The position numbers and the translations under genes were made by a program. Of a stretch of DNA of 64,000 nt, positions 18,030 through 26,656 are shown in pieces. The notes beneath the pieces are model-generated. The model did no database searches. It was not told where the DNA came from and saw only the letters and a list, made by a program, of their open reading frames with translations. Numbering within the stretch: position 1 is the stretch's first letter; the number at the start of each line of letters is the position of its first letter. The stretch lies in assembly GCA_028280305.1 (NCBI GenBank), contig JANQMC010000012.1, positions 1 to 64,000 on the forward strand. The letters are read 5' to 3'. The DNA is from Pelagibius sp. GTDB lineage: Bacteria; Pseudomonadota; Alphaproteobacteria; Kiloniellales; Kiloniellaceae.

Positions 18030-19154
18030 TTGGACTCTGTGGGGGTAGGCCTGATTGGCACGGGCTATATGGGCAAGTGCCATGCCATTGCCTATGCCGC
18101 CGTGGCGACTGTTTTCGGGTTTTCGCCGCGGCCGCGGCTTGAGCTGCTCTGCGATATCGGCGCCGAACAGGCTGCTGCCAAGGCGGCGGAGTTCGGCTTT
18201 GCACGTTGGACCGACGACTGGCGCCGGCTGATCAGCGATCCGGCGGTGGATGTTGTTTCCATCACAACGCCCAATGCCCTGCATCCGGCTATGGCCATCG
18301 CCGCCGCCCGCAGCGGCAAACACGTCTACTGTGAGAAGCCGCTGGCGCTGACTCTGGAAGAAGCGGAGGACATGGCGGCGGTAGTAAAGGAGTCCGGCGT
18401 CAAGTCGCTGGTCGGCTACAACTACACCAAGAACCCGGCGGTTTCCCATGCCAAGCGGCTGGTCGAGCAAGGCGCGATCGGACGCCTGTTGCACTTCCGC
18501 GGCTGCTTTGACGAAGATTATCTGGCCGATCCGGCCGTGCCTTTTAGCTGGCGTATGCAAAAGGCGAAGGCCGGCTCCGGCGCCCTGGGAGACATGGCCA
18601 GTCATCTGATCAACATGGCCCAGCACCTTTGCGGTCCGATTTCCGCGGTTGCCGCGGACCTCACGATCATGCACGACCAGCGGCCGCTGGAAGGCACGAT
18701 GGGGTCCACCGGCAGGGTCGAGAACGACGATACCGTCTCCGCCCTGGTGCGGTTCCACGCCGGCTTCTCCGGCAGTCTGGCGTCCAGCCGTATCGCCTGG
18801 GGCCGGAAGTCCCGTTTCGCCTGGGAACTGCACGGCAGCGCCGGAATGATTGCCTTCGATCAGGAGCGTATGAACGAGTTGCAGCTCTACCAGGCTGAAG
18901 GCCCCAAAGCCGAGCAAGGTTTCAAGACCATCCTCAGCGGCCCGGCGCATCCGCCCTATGGCAACTTCATCCCGGCGCCGGGGCACAGTCTCGGCTTCAA
19001 CGACATCAAGACCATTGAAGTGGCCCATCTGCTGCGCGGCCTGGCGGGTGCCGAGCGGCTTCATCCGAACTTCACCGACGCCCTGGACACGGAACGGGTG
19101 ATGCACGCCATCCTGCGTTCCAACGAAGAGAAGCAATGGGTCTCTCTGGATTAG
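18030..19154 (+). CDS. Gfo/Idh/MocA dehydrogenase, probable inositol-isomer dehydrogenase
   Basis: 374 residues starting at a TTG (18030) with AAGGA eight bases upstream. Rossmann motif GLIGTGYMGKCH, catalytic CEKPLAL, and GALGDMASHLINMAQHLCG with the conserved Asp and His of the C-terminal domain. It is longer than IolG and belongs to the clade that accompanies iol loci in rhizobia. The likely role is oxidation of scyllo- or another inositol isomer, or of an inosose, feeding the same pathway. It lies 74 bases after the transporter ATPase, so it is probably the last gene of that operon. Confidence 0.82.
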   Translation: MDSVGVGLIGTGYMGKCHAIAYAAVATVFGFSPRPRLELLCDIGAEQAAAKAAEFGFARWTDDWRRLISDPAVDVVSITTPNALHPAMAIAAARSGKHVYCEKPLALTLEEAEDMAAVVKESGVKSLVGYNYTKNPAVSHAKRLVEQGAIGRLLHFRGCFDEDYLADPAVPFSWRMQKAKAGSGALGDMASHLINMAQHLCGPISAVAADLTIMHDQRPLEGTMGSTGRVENDDTVSALVRFHAGFSGSLASSRIAWGRKSRFAWELHGSAGMIAFDQERMNELQLYQAEGPKAEQGFKTILSGPAHPPYGNFIPAPGHSLGFNDIKTIEVAHLLRGLAGAERLHPNFTDALDTERVMHAILRSNEEKQWVSLD

Positions 19155-19159
19155 AGGAA

Positions 19160-19183
19160 ATTTCTCCGCTATAGTGGAGAAAT
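19160..19183. promoter_or_regulatory. Palindrome over the start codon of the XRE-cupin regulator
   Basis: Arms ATTTCTCC (19160-19167) and GGAGAAAT (19176-19183) surround GCTATAGT. Read as a whole it is a near-perfect dyad around CTATAG. It covers the ribosome site and ATG of the regulator gene (19182), as expected for an autoregulatory operator. A half-site TCTCCACTAT recurs at 19853-19862 before kbl. Confidence 0.6.
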
Positions 19184-19775
19184 GTCGAGACAGGGCGCCA
19201 TAGATGCGGAAGGCATCGTCTCCAAGGTCGCGGAAACGCTTCGCGCGGTGCGTAAGGAGCAGCAACTGACGCTGGATGATCTGGCGCAGCGCTCCGGCGT
19301 TTCCCGTTCGATGCTTTCACAGATCGAACGGGGCGAGAGCAACCCGACCCTGGCCACGCTGTGGAATCTCACCCAGGCTCTTGGCGTCGATTTCGCCGGC
19401 CTGCTCGGCACCGAGAGGGCGGCTGCGGAAACCAGCGGTCATGTCGAGCGCCTGGCGGCCGACCGCACCCCCACAATCGACAGTCGCGGGGAGCGTTGCC
19501 GCCTTAGGATCCTCAGTCCGCCGGCCATGGCGGGCACGGTGGAATGGTACGAACTGCAGTTGGAGGCGGGCGGCGCCCTGCTGAGCGATGCCCATGCGCC
19601 GGGCAGTATGGAGCATCTTACCATTCTGGAAGGCCGCATCGCTGTGCAGTCCGGTCTGCGCGAAGACGAGGGTGAGGGGGGCGACACCCTGCGCTATAGG
19701 GCCGATGTCGGTCATCGCATTTCCGCTCTCGACGGAAAGCCAGCGAAAGCGCTGTTGGTCGTCCTCGCAAGTTGA
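19182..19775 (+). CDS. XRE-family regulator with C-terminal cupin domain
   Basis: 197 residues: HTH_3 domain at about 12-75 (LRAVRKEQQLTLDDLAQRSGVSRSMLSQIERGESNPTLATLWNLTQAL), then a cupin_2 domain (about 120-195, SMEHLTILEGRIAVQSG). This architecture is that of amino-acid and polyamine catabolism regulators such as PuuR. It lies 113 bases before kbl-tdh on the same strand, so threonine-degradation control is the natural inference. The start shows an unusual overlap of GGAG with the ATG (two bases spacing); translation may be weak or the transcript may be leaderless. Confidence 0.83.
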   Translation: MSRQGAIDAEGIVSKVAETLRAVRKEQQLTLDDLAQRSGVSRSMLSQIERGESNPTLATLWNLTQALGVDFAGLLGTERAAAETSGHVERLAADRTPTIDSRGERCRLRILSPPAMAGTVEWYELQLEAGGALLSDAHAPGSMEHLTILEGRIAVQSGLREDEGEGGDTLRYRADVGHRISALDGKPAKALLVVLAS

Positions 19776-19832
19776 CCGGGGCCGGTTGATCGGGGCCGGT
19801 TGATCAGGTCCGTCTGGGAAATCGGGTTGATA

Positions 19833-19850
19833 ATTCCGTAATAACGGAAT
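19833..19850. promoter_or_regulatory. Inverted repeat ATTCCGT-N4-ACGGAAT upstream of kbl
   Basis: Perfect 7-base arms at 19833-19839 and 19844-19850, only 38 bases before the kbl start. The partial XRE-cupin half-site TCTCCACTAT follows at 19853-19862. Together they make a compact candidate control region for kbl-tdh. Confidence 0.5.
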
Positions 19851-19888
19851 ACTCTCCACTATCACATACTGACGGTGAGGCCGGGGTT

Positions 19889-21076
19889 ATGGTTCTGGAC
19901 GACATTCGCGCGGAGCTTGAAAGCATCCGCGCGGCCCATCTTTACAAGCTGGAGCGACCGATTGCATCGCCCCAAGGGGCGGCGATCCAGGTGGCCGACG
20001 ACGGGTCGGCCCGCACTGTCCTCAATCTCTGTGCCAACAACTACCTGGGGCTGGCGGATCATCCGGCCCTGATCGAGGCGGCGAAAGAGGCTCTTGACCA
20101 CTACGGTCTGGGCATGGCCTCGGTGCGTTTCATCTGCGGCACCCAGGATCAGCACCGTCTTCTGGAGCAGGAGATTGCCGACTTCCTGGGTCATGAGGAT
20201 GCGATCCTCTACGCCGCCTGCTTCGATGCCAACGGTGGTGTCTTCGAGCCCCTGCTGGGCGAAGAAGATGCGGTGATCTCCGATGCCCTCAATCACGCGT
20301 CGATCATCGACGGTATCCGGCTCTGCAAGGCGCGCCGTTACCGCTATGCAAACGGCGATATGACGGCGCTGGAGGAACAACTCCGGGACGCGCGGGCGGC
20401 CGGGGCGCGAAGGATCTTGATTGCAACCGATGGGGTTTTCTCCATGGACGGCTACTTGGCCGACCTGCCGGCCATTCGCAGTCTTGCGGACCGCTATGAG
20501 GCCCTGGTCCTGGTCGATGACTGCCATTCGACCGGCGTTCTGGGGCCGCAGGGCCGGGGCACGCCGGCCCATCACGGCGTCGAAGTCGACATCCTGACCG
20601 GGACCCTGGGCAAGGCGCTCGGCGGCTCGGCCGGGGGGTATGTTGCGGCGGCTCAGCCGATCGTCGATCTGCTGCGGCAACGCTCGCGGCCCTATCTGTT
20701 CTCCAACTCTCTGCCGCCGCCGATTGTGGGCGCCGCCCGCAAGGCGATCGAACTGGTGCGCCAGGGTGATGATCTGCGGGCCCGCCTGCGCGACAATGCC
20801 GTGCGGTTTCGTGCCGGCCTGACCGCTGCCGGATTTCGCCTCTTGGAAGGGGAGCATCCGATCATCCCCGTGATGCTGGGCGATGCCGGTGTTGCCCAGG
20901 AAATGGCGGCGCGGCTCTACAGGCAGGGGATCTACGTTACCGGTTTCTTCTTTCCCGTGGTGCCCAAAGGGCAGGCGCGGATCCGCACCCAGATGTCGGC
21001 CGCACTCACGCCGGAACAGATCGATCAGGCCATCGACGCTTTCACGGCGGTGGGCCGGGAACTGGAGGTCATCTGA
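19889..21076 (+). CDS. kbl: 2-amino-3-ketobutyrate CoA ligase (glycine C-acetyltransferase)
   Basis: 395 residues, the standard Kbl length. Alpha-oxoamine synthase family: [38 protein letters not shown] (Asp210, His213), and the PLP-lysine in [13 protein letters not shown] (Lys242). It cleaves 2-amino-3-ketobutyrate with CoA to glycine and acetyl-CoA, following Tdh. It precedes tdh by 28 bases. Residue patterns match E. coli Kbl closely throughout. Confidence 0.95.
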   Translation: MVLDDIRAELESIRAAHLYKLERPIASPQGAAIQVADDGSARTVLNLCANNYLGLADHPALIEAAKEALDHYGLGMASVRFICGTQDQHRLLEQEIADFLGHEDAILYAACFDANGGVFEPLLGEEDAVISDALNHASIIDGIRLCKARRYRYANGDMTALEEQLRDARAAGARRILIATDGVFSMDGYLADLPAIRSLADRYEALVLVDDCHSTGVLGPQGRGTPAHHGVEVDILTGTLGKALGGSAGGYVAAAQPIVDLLRQRSRPYLFSNSLPPPIVGAARKAIELVRQGDDLRARLRDNAVRFRAGLTAAGFRLLEGEHPIIPVMLGDAGVAQEMAARLYRQGIYVTGFFFPVVPKGQARIRTQMSAALTPEQIDQAIDAFTAVGRELEVI

Positions 21077-21104
21077 TGCCTGCTGATCCGGGAAGGACCA
21101 AGTC

Positions 21105-22139
21105 GTGAAGGCTTTGATCAAGGAAAAAGCGGAGCCGGGGATCTGGCTGGGCGAACAGCCGGAACCCGAGGTCGGGCCTGACGATGTGCTGATTAAGATC
21201 CGCAAGACGGCGATCTGCGGGACCGATGTCCACATCTACAATTGGGATGCCTGGGCGGCCAAGACTGTGCCGGTGCCGCTGACCATCGGCCACGAATACT
21301 GCGGGGAGATTGCCGAACTCGGCAGCCATGTCCGTCACCTGGCGTTGGGCCAACGGGTCACCGGCGAGGGACACATCATCGGCGGCAAGAGCCGGATGGC
21401 ACGGGCGGGACGCTATCACCTGGACCCGGACACCCGCGGCGTCGGGGTGAACCTGCCGGGGGCCTTTGCGGAATATCTGGTCATTCCGGCCTTCAACGTG
21501 GTGCCGCTGCCCGACGACATCTCCGATGAGATCGGCGCGATCCTGGACCCGCTGGGCAATGCAGTGCACACGGCGCTGGCTTTTGATCTCGTCGGCGAGG
21601 ATGTCCTGATTACCGGCGCGGGGCCAATCGGCATCATGGCAGCGGCGGTTGCCCGCCACGTCGGCGCCCGCCACGTGGTGCTGACGGATGTGAACGAATA
21701 CCGCCTTTCTCTGGCGGCGCAGTTGAGCGACGTTCGCACGGTGAATGTTGCCAAGGAAGATCTCAAAGACGTCAGAGCCGAGTTGAAGATGAGCGAGGGC
21801 TTCGACGTTGGCTTCGAGATGTCGGGCGTGCCCGCGGCGTTCGACCAGATGGTCGACTCTATGATCATGGGCGGGCGGATCGCCATGTTGGGCATCCCCG
21901 CCGAGGTGCGGCCCTTTGACTGGAGCCCGATCATCTTCAAGGCCCTGACCATCAAGGCGATCTATGGGCGGGAGATGTTCGAGACCTGGTACAAGATGAT
22001 CGCGATGCTGGAGTCCGGTTTGAAGATCGAACCGATCATCACCCATCGTTTCGGCTTGAATGACTTCCAGCAGGCCTTTGACGTCATGCGCTCCGGCGAG
22101 AGCGGCAAGGTGGTGCTCGACTGGACCGCCTGCGGCTGA
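21105..22139 (+). CDS. tdh: L-threonine 3-dehydrogenase lacking the structural-zinc cysteines
   Basis: 344 residues from the GTG at 21105 with GGGAAGGA nine bases upstream. It is a zinc MDR enzyme with the catalytic ligands Cys38 (AICGTDVH) and His63-Glu64 (GHEY), the NAD motif [13 protein letters not shown], and the diagnostic [13 protein letters not shown]. It oxidises threonine to 2-amino-3-ketobutyrate for Kbl. The structural-zinc lobe aligns without gaps to E. coli Tdh, but Cys93, Cys96, Cys99 and Cys107 are Gly, Ser, Ala and Asp here. The catalytic site is intact, so activity is expected without the second zinc. Confidence 0.94.
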   Translation: MKALIKEKAEPGIWLGEQPEPEVGPDDVLIKIRKTAICGTDVHIYNWDAWAAKTVPVPLTIGHEYCGEIAELGSHVRHLALGQRVTGEGHIIGGKSRMARAGRYHLDPDTRGVGVNLPGAFAEYLVIPAFNVVPLPDDISDEIGAILDPLGNAVHTALAFDLVGEDVLITGAGPIGIMAAAVARHVGARHVVLTDVNEYRLSLAAQLSDVRTVNVAKEDLKDVRAELKMSEGFDVGFEMSGVPAAFDQMVDSMIMGGRIAMLGIPAEVRPFDWSPIIFKALTIKAIYGREMFETWYKMIAMLESGLKIEPIITHRFGLNDFQQAFDVMRSGESGKVVLDWTACG

Positions 22140-22159
22140 TGGGCTTCGTTACCCTTGAG

Positions 22160-22897
22160 CTAAAGCTGGGTGATGCCGTGCAGCTCCAGGATTTCCACCA
22201 GCATGGCGCCGGCCCGCACCCGGTGGCGATGATGAATGCGCCGCGCCGCCTCGGCATCGCCGCGTTCGATGGCTTCCACCACCGCGGCGTGATCCTCGTT
22301 TGAATCGACGGGTTTCGGGCGCAGGCGCAGCGTCGCCATGCGGGCGCGGTGAGCCTGATCGCGGCAGGTGTTCACCCAGGTGCGCAGCCGCTCGTTGCCG
22401 CTGTATTCGACCAGCAGATTGTGGAAGCGTTCGTCTGCGCTTGCCCAGCCCTTCAGGTCGTCCTTGGAGAGGGCGACGTCCATATCGCTGACCGCGGTGC
22501 GCAGCGTTGCCAGTTTTTCATCGCTCAGGCCGCGGGTGGCGACGACCTCGGCGGCGGTCGATTCGAGACCGGTCAGGATTTCGTAGATCTCGCGCATGTC
22601 GGCCACGGAGATCGGCAGGATCCGCATACCATGGCGTGGGCGTATTTCTACAATGCCCTCATCGGCCAGGCGGATCAGCGCTTCGCGCACCGGTGTCCGG
22701 CTCATGCCGAGCAGTTCGGCCAGTTCTTGTTCCAGCGCCTGAAAACCCGCCGGCATTTCGTTGTCGAGGATCCGGCGTTTCAGATCCTGATAGGCCCGTT
22801 CCGACTGCGACAGCTTCGGCGTATCGCCTGCACCTGCCTTGTCGGCTCTGATCACCTGATTCGCTTGCGTCACGCAGCCCACCTGTCGCTCTTGCAT
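22160..22897 (-). CDS. GntR-family regulator (FCD subfamily)
   Basis: 245 residues: winged helix at about 30-100 (SERAYQDLKRRILDNEMPAGFQALEQELAELLGMSRTPVREALIRLADEGIVEIRPRHGMRIL) and an all-helical FCD ligand domain (about 110-235, with DERFHNLLVEYSGNERL). FCD regulators sense carboxylates and sugar acids. It is last of three minus-strand genes with a Gfo/Idh/MocA dehydrogenase and an isopropylmalate-dehydrogenase-like enzyme. The ATG at 22897 has no clear ribosome site, and GTG codons a few residues in are possible. It converges on tdh with a 20-base gap. Its probable operator is at 25243-25266. Confidence 0.85.
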   Translation of the reverse strand: MQERQVGCVTQANQVIRADKAGAGDTPKLSQSERAYQDLKRRILDNEMPAGFQALEQELAELLGMSRTPVREALIRLADEGIVEIRPRHGMRILPISVADMREIYEILTGLESTAAEVVATRGLSDEKLATLRTAVSDMDVALSKDDLKGWASADERFHNLLVEYSGNERLRTWVNTCRDQAHRARMATLRLRPKPVDSNEDHAAVVEAIERGDAEAARRIHHRHRVRAGAMLVEILELHGITQL

Positions 22898-22947
22898 ATA
22901 GCAGGAATTCTAGACCAGAGGCAGGGCCAAGGGCCAGCGGGACCGGC

Positions 22948-23964
22948 CTAGACCGCTAGACGGCGCCCCTGAATATGCGATTCATAGACCGCCTCTTCAA
23001 TCCGCAGGTTGGCCAGATAGTCGCGGGCCAGGTTCATTATCGGGCCCCGGCCCAGCAGGTGGTCGACGACATGGCGCTGCAGCTTGAAGACGCAGTCCCC
23101 GCCGAAACCCTTGTTTTCCCAGTCATAGGTGACCTCCTGCTCGCTGTTGCTGCCATGTGGGCGGAGGAACAGGGTGCCGTCGCCGTTCAGCCGCAAGGTG
23201 GCCTTGGACCCCTCCACCAGCATCTCGCCCATGGTGAGACGGCGGTTCTCCGCGGCGTGGTCCGCCAGGCGGTTCCCGTCGAAAAGGCCCCGGGTACCAT
23301 TCTCGAAGTCGAGCAGAATGATCCCCGCATCCTCTCCGGCAATCGCCGGGTTGAGGCGGTTGAGCCGCGCATAGACGGCAGAGGCGGGGCCGAGAAGATA
23401 GCGGAAGACATCGATCAGGTGGATCGCCGTCTCATGAACCAGGAAGCGTTCCATCTTCTGAAAGTAGGGCTGGCGGTCGAGATAGGCGTCCGGGCCCTGT
23501 CCGTCGCCCGGGCGCAGCCGAAAGCTCGCCTGATAGATGTCGCCGAGGGCGCCTGCGTCGATCAACGCCTTGGCCTTTTGGTGCCAGGGCTGAAAGCGGA
23601 AGTTCTCGTGCACCACCAGCAGCACACCCGCTTCCTCGCAGATCGCCACGGCCTCTTCGGCTTCCGTCAGGTTCTGACAGAAGGGTTTCTGACAGATGAT
23701 CGGCACCCCCGCAGACGCGGCTGTCCTGATCATCGCCAGGTGCGTCACCGGCGGCGTGATGATGTCTAGAAGATCGAGCTTCTCCGCCGCCAGCATCTCC
23801 CCGAGATCGTCATAGGTTGCGGGAACGCCGTAGGCCTCCGCGGTGCGGCGCGCGCCTTCGGCGCCTCTGTTGCAGAGGGCCACGAGGTCGACATCGGTCA
23901 TGCGGTGCCAGGCTTCGTATTGAAACTGGCTGAAGTAACCGGTTCCGACGGTACCTACTCTCAT
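22948..23964 (-). CDS. Gfo/Idh/MocA-family oxidoreductase
   Basis: 338 residues from the ATG at 23964, which has AAGG five bases upstream; an in-frame TTG at 23997 overlapping the upstream stop is possible but would add a non-conserved tail. Rossmann motif GTVGTGYFSQFQ, cofactor-loop motif CQKPFCQN in the place of the usual EKP, and a C-terminal substrate domain with VHETAIHLIDVFRYLLG. Substrate is unknown; the neighbours point to a four-carbon or related sugar acid or its lactone. The lysine of the EKP motif is kept (QKP). Confidence 0.82.
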   Translation of the reverse strand: MRVGTVGTGYFSQFQYEAWHRMTDVDLVALCNRGAEGARRTAEAYGVPATYDDLGEMLAAEKLDLLDIITPPVTHLAMIRTAASAGVPIICQKPFCQNLTEAEEAVAICEEAGVLLVVHENFRFQPWHQKAKALIDAGALGDIYQASFRLRPGDGQGPDAYLDRQPYFQKMERFLVHETAIHLIDVFRYLLGPASAVYARLNRLNPAIAGEDAGIILLDFENGTRGLFDGNRLADHAAENRRLTMGEMLVEGSKATLRLNGDGTLFLRPHGSNSEQEVTYDWENKGFGGDCVFKLQRHVVDHLLGRGPIMNLARDYLANLRIEEAVYESHIQGRRLAV

Positions 23965-23993
23965 GGGTGCCTTAAGCTCCGAACGGACATGGC

Positions 23994-25115
23994 TCAAATT
24001 GCCGCAGCGGTTGGTACCCGCGGATCTTGTAGGGCGGCCATCACCGCTTCACTAACCGCCAGGGTTCCCGCGTCGCCGCCGAGATCGGAGGGCCGCAGAG
24101 CACCGCCGCCGAAAGCCTGATCTACAGCGTTTCGGATCGCCAGCCCGGCGCGCGCGCAGTCCGGGACCTCGTGCTTGTCGGCCAGCCATTCCAGCATCAT
24201 GGCCGCGGAAAGAAACATGGCCGTGGGGTTTGCCTTGCCCTGGCCGGCGATATCCGGGGCGCTGCCGTGACAGGGCTGAAACACCGCATGCGCCTCGCCG
24301 ACGTCGGCGGAAGGGGCCATACCCATGCCACCGATCAGCCCGGCGGCCAGGTCCGAAAGGATGTCGCCGAACATGTTCTCCGTCACCAGCACATCGAAGT
24401 CCCAGGGTCGCCGGATCATGTTGAGGGCGGTCGCATCGACGTAGGCGTGCTCGGCTTCCAGATCATCATTAAGCGCGGCACGCTCGTCGAAGATCTGTCG
24501 AAAGAAGGCAAAAGACTTGAACACATTTGCCTTGTCGACGCAGGTCACGCGGCCGGGGCTGCCGGCGGCCCGACGCTTTCTTGCAAGATCGAAGGCGAAA
24601 TCGAAAAGCCGCTCGCTGACCGGGCGGGTGATCACCTGGGTATCCCGTGCCTCGCGGTCGCCGTCGATCAACCCTTTGCCGCGGGATGCGAAGAGACCCT
24701 CCGTCGACTCACGGATCAGCACGAAATCCAGCGACGCGGCCCTTGGGTCCGCCAGTACCGCCGGCGTGCCGGGCAAGCCGCGTACGGGGCGGACCCCGGC
24801 ATAGAGTCCGAACTCAAAGCGCAGATCCAACTGCGGCGCCACCTCGGTGCCGTCGGGATAGCGCACGTCCGGCAGCCCCATGGCCGCCAGCAGGATGGCA
24901 TCGGCCTTTCGCGCGGCGTCCATTGATTCAGCGGGCAGGGCCGTGCCCTCCCGCTGATAGGTGCCCGCGCCGGCGGGCAGCCGGTTGAAGACCAGTTCGA
25001 AACCGCCGCTGCTTTCACTGGCCGCCAACAGCAGATCGAGACAGGGCTCGGTGATCTCGGTACCGATCCCGTCTCCCTCAAAGACTGCGATTTCAAGCTT
25101 CGGAAGATTGTCCAT
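23994..25115 (-). CDS. Isocitrate/isopropylmalate dehydrogenase-family enzyme
   Basis: 373 residues. Family blocks: EGDGIGTEI at the N-terminus, LIRESTEGLFASRGKG, DKANVFKSF, VDATALNMIRRPWDFDVLVTENMFGDILSD (metal-binding Asp), and FQPCHGSAPDIAGQGKANP. It is an NAD-dependent decarboxylating 2-hydroxyacid dehydrogenase. It is unlikely to be the housekeeping LeuB, because there are no leu genes here and it is clustered with sugar-acid kinase and aldolase genes. A tartrate/malate- or tetronate-type substrate is more likely. It is first in the minus-strand operon, with 29 bases to the Gfo/Idh/MocA start. Confidence 0.82.
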   Translation of the reverse strand: MDNLPKLEIAVFEGDGIGTEITEPCLDLLLAASESSGGFELVFNRLPAGAGTYQREGTALPAESMDAARKADAILLAAMGLPDVRYPDGTEVAPQLDLRFEFGLYAGVRPVRGLPGTPAVLADPRAASLDFVLIRESTEGLFASRGKGLIDGDREARDTQVITRPVSERLFDFAFDLARKRRAAGSPGRVTCVDKANVFKSFAFFRQIFDERAALNDDLEAEHAYVDATALNMIRRPWDFDVLVTENMFGDILSDLAAGLIGGMGMAPSADVGEAHAVFQPCHGSAPDIAGQGKANPTAMFLSAAMMLEWLADKHEVPDCARAGLAIRNAVDQAFGGGALRPSDLGGDAGTLAVSEAVMAALQDPRVPTAAAI

Positions 25116-25393
25116 TCATGGTTCCCGATGACTTCTGCAGGCAAAAGGTGGTGCGGTCAGGCACGCTGTCCGGTAGTCTATGAACACCCGCAAAGCCGCG
25201 GGGGCTGGCGACTTTCCGCTCTCCACCAAGCGATTAGACTTGAATGCATACATTAATGAATGCATTTTGACCAGCATCAATCGGCACGCTGCGTTCGGAT
25301 GGCTGCGGCAGCCTGGTGGGTGCGGGACGGATCGGCTTGTGAACTGTTTCGCCGCGCAAGAGAAGACAGGCGACCGGTGATTTTGGGGGAACG
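25116..25393. other. Divergent control region of the sugar-acid operons
   Basis: 278 bases between the dehydrogenase operon (left) and kinase operon (right). It includes an AT-rich core around the 25243-25266 palindrome. An open frame at 25180-25380 has no ribosome site and no recognisable motif and is not called. Confidence 0.5.
25243..25266. promoter_or_regulatory. 24-bp palindrome, candidate GntR operator
   Basis: AATGCAT (25243-25249) and ATGCATT (25260-25266) form perfect arms around a 10-base spacer that contains CATTAATG, itself palindromic. Only two positions break the full dyad. It lies between the two divergent operons and 128 bases before the kinase start. Confidence 0.55.
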
Positions 25394-26656
25394 ATGCTGC
25401 TCGGGTGTATTGCCGATGATTTGACGGGGGCCACGGACCTGGCCCTCATGTTGGTGCGCGGCGGCATGCGCACGGTTCAGGTAGTAGGCGTGCCGCAGGA
25501 TCCGGCCAATCTGCCGGAGGCCGATGCGGTCGTGGTTGCACTGAAGTCGCGCACCACGCCGCCGGCAGAGGCGGTGGCCGAATCTCTGGCCTCGGCAGAA
25601 GCCTTGCTGGCCGCCGGCGCTAGGCAGCTCTTTTTCAAGTATTGCTCAACCTTTGATTCCACCGACCAGGGAAACATCGGCCCGGTAGCGGAAGCGTTGA
25701 TGGAGCGTCTGGGCTGCCGCTTCACGCTGGCCTGTCCGGCCTTTCCCGGCGCCCAGCGGACCATCTATCAGGGCCACCTCTTCGTCGGTGCCAGCCTGCT
25801 GTCTGACAGCCCGCTGAAAGACCATCCGCTGACACCCATGCATGATCCCAATTTGGTCTCGGTGCTCAGCCGCCAGACCCGGCGCAAGGTGGGGCTGGTC
25901 TCCTATGAAACGGTCGAAGCCGGGGCAGAGGCCATCGCGGCTGCTTTTGGCCGTGCGGGCGAAGAGGGCGTTGAGATCGCCATCGTGGACGCTATCAGTG
26001 ACCGGCACCTGCGGGACATCGGCACAGCGGCTGCCGGTTTGCCGCTGATTACCGGCGGGTCAGGCGTCGCCATCGGATTGCCGGACAACTTCCGGCGCCA
26101 AGGCTTGCTGAGCGGTGATCCTCTGGCCGGTTTCGACCCTCCTGAAGGTCCGGCGGCGATCCTGGCCGGCAGTTGTTCTGCCGCCACCCGCGGCCAGGTG
26201 GCGCAGGCTCAAGAAGCCGGGATACCGGCTTACCGCATTGATCCCCTGGAACTGTCTCAGGGAAAGATTTCGCCTGCGGGCATGCTGGATTGGGCGCGGC
26301 AGCAGGACCGTGATCGTCCCTTGATGATCTTCTCGACAGCCGAGCCGGACAGTATCCGCCAGGTGCAGGAAACCCTGGGCCGTGATAAGGCCGGCGTCCT
26401 GGTCGAAGACGCTTTGGCGGAAGTTGCGGCAGGTCTGGTTGCGCAGGGCGTGCGCCGCCTGATCGTGGCAGGCGGCGAAACCTCCGGCGCCGTGGTCAAT
26501 GGCCTGAAGCTGCAGGCCCTGGAGATCGGGCCGGAAATCGACCCGGGCGTGCCCTGGACCCGCAGCGCCGGAACGCCGCCGCTGGCTCTGGCATTGAAGT
26601 CCGGCAATTTCGGCACGCCGGATTTCTTCGTGAAAGCCTGGGATGTGTTGTCATGA
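25394..26656 (+). CDS. Four-carbon acid sugar kinase (DUF1537, OtnK/DtnK-like)
   Basis: 420 residues with the two-domain layout of the family: substrate domain starting MLLGCIADDLTGATDLALMLVRGGMRTV, a middle KYCSTFDSTDQGNIGPV block, and a C-terminal ATP-binding domain with GGETSGAVVNGL. Characterised members phosphorylate 3-oxo-tetronate, D-threonate or D-erythronate. It overlaps the class II aldolase gene by four bases (ATGA), and the pair matches OtnK-OtnC, in which 3-oxo-tetronate 4-phosphate is made and decarboxylated to dihydroxyacetone phosphate. A GGGGGA-type site precedes the ATG. Confidence 0.88.
   Translation: MLLGCIADDLTGATDLALMLVRGGMRTVQVVGVPQDPANLPEADAVVVALKSRTTPPAEAVAESLASAEALLAAGARQLFFKYCSTFDSTDQGNIGPVAEALMERLGCRFTLACPAFPGAQRTIYQGHLFVGASLLSDSPLKDHPLTPMHDPNLVSVLSRQTRRKVGLVSYETVEAGAEAIAAAFGRAGEEGVEIAIVDAISDRHLRDIGTAAAGLPLITGGSGVAIGLPDNFRRQGLLSGDPLAGFDPPEGPAAILAGSCSAATRGQVAQAQEAGIPAYRIDPLELSQGKISPAGMLDWARQQDRDRPLMIFSTAEPDSIRQVQETLGRDKAGVLVEDALAEVAAGLVAQGVRRLIVAGGETSGAVVNGLKLQALEIGPEIDPGVPWTRSAGTPPLALALKSGNFGTPDFFVKAWDVLS

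Noticed and set aside
17970-19265. Minus-strand frame opposite the dehydrogenase at 18030-19154
   Set aside because: Shadow of a clear Gfo/Idh/MocA gene with no recognisable motif.
23964-23997. Alternative TTG start for the Gfo/Idh/MocA gene at 23997
   Set aside because: It would add 11 non-conserved residues; the ATG at 23964 has AAGG at proper distance and begins right at the Rossmann strand.
25180-25380. 66-residue frame in the divergent sugar-acid control region
   Set aside because: No ribosome site, covers the palindrome, no motif.
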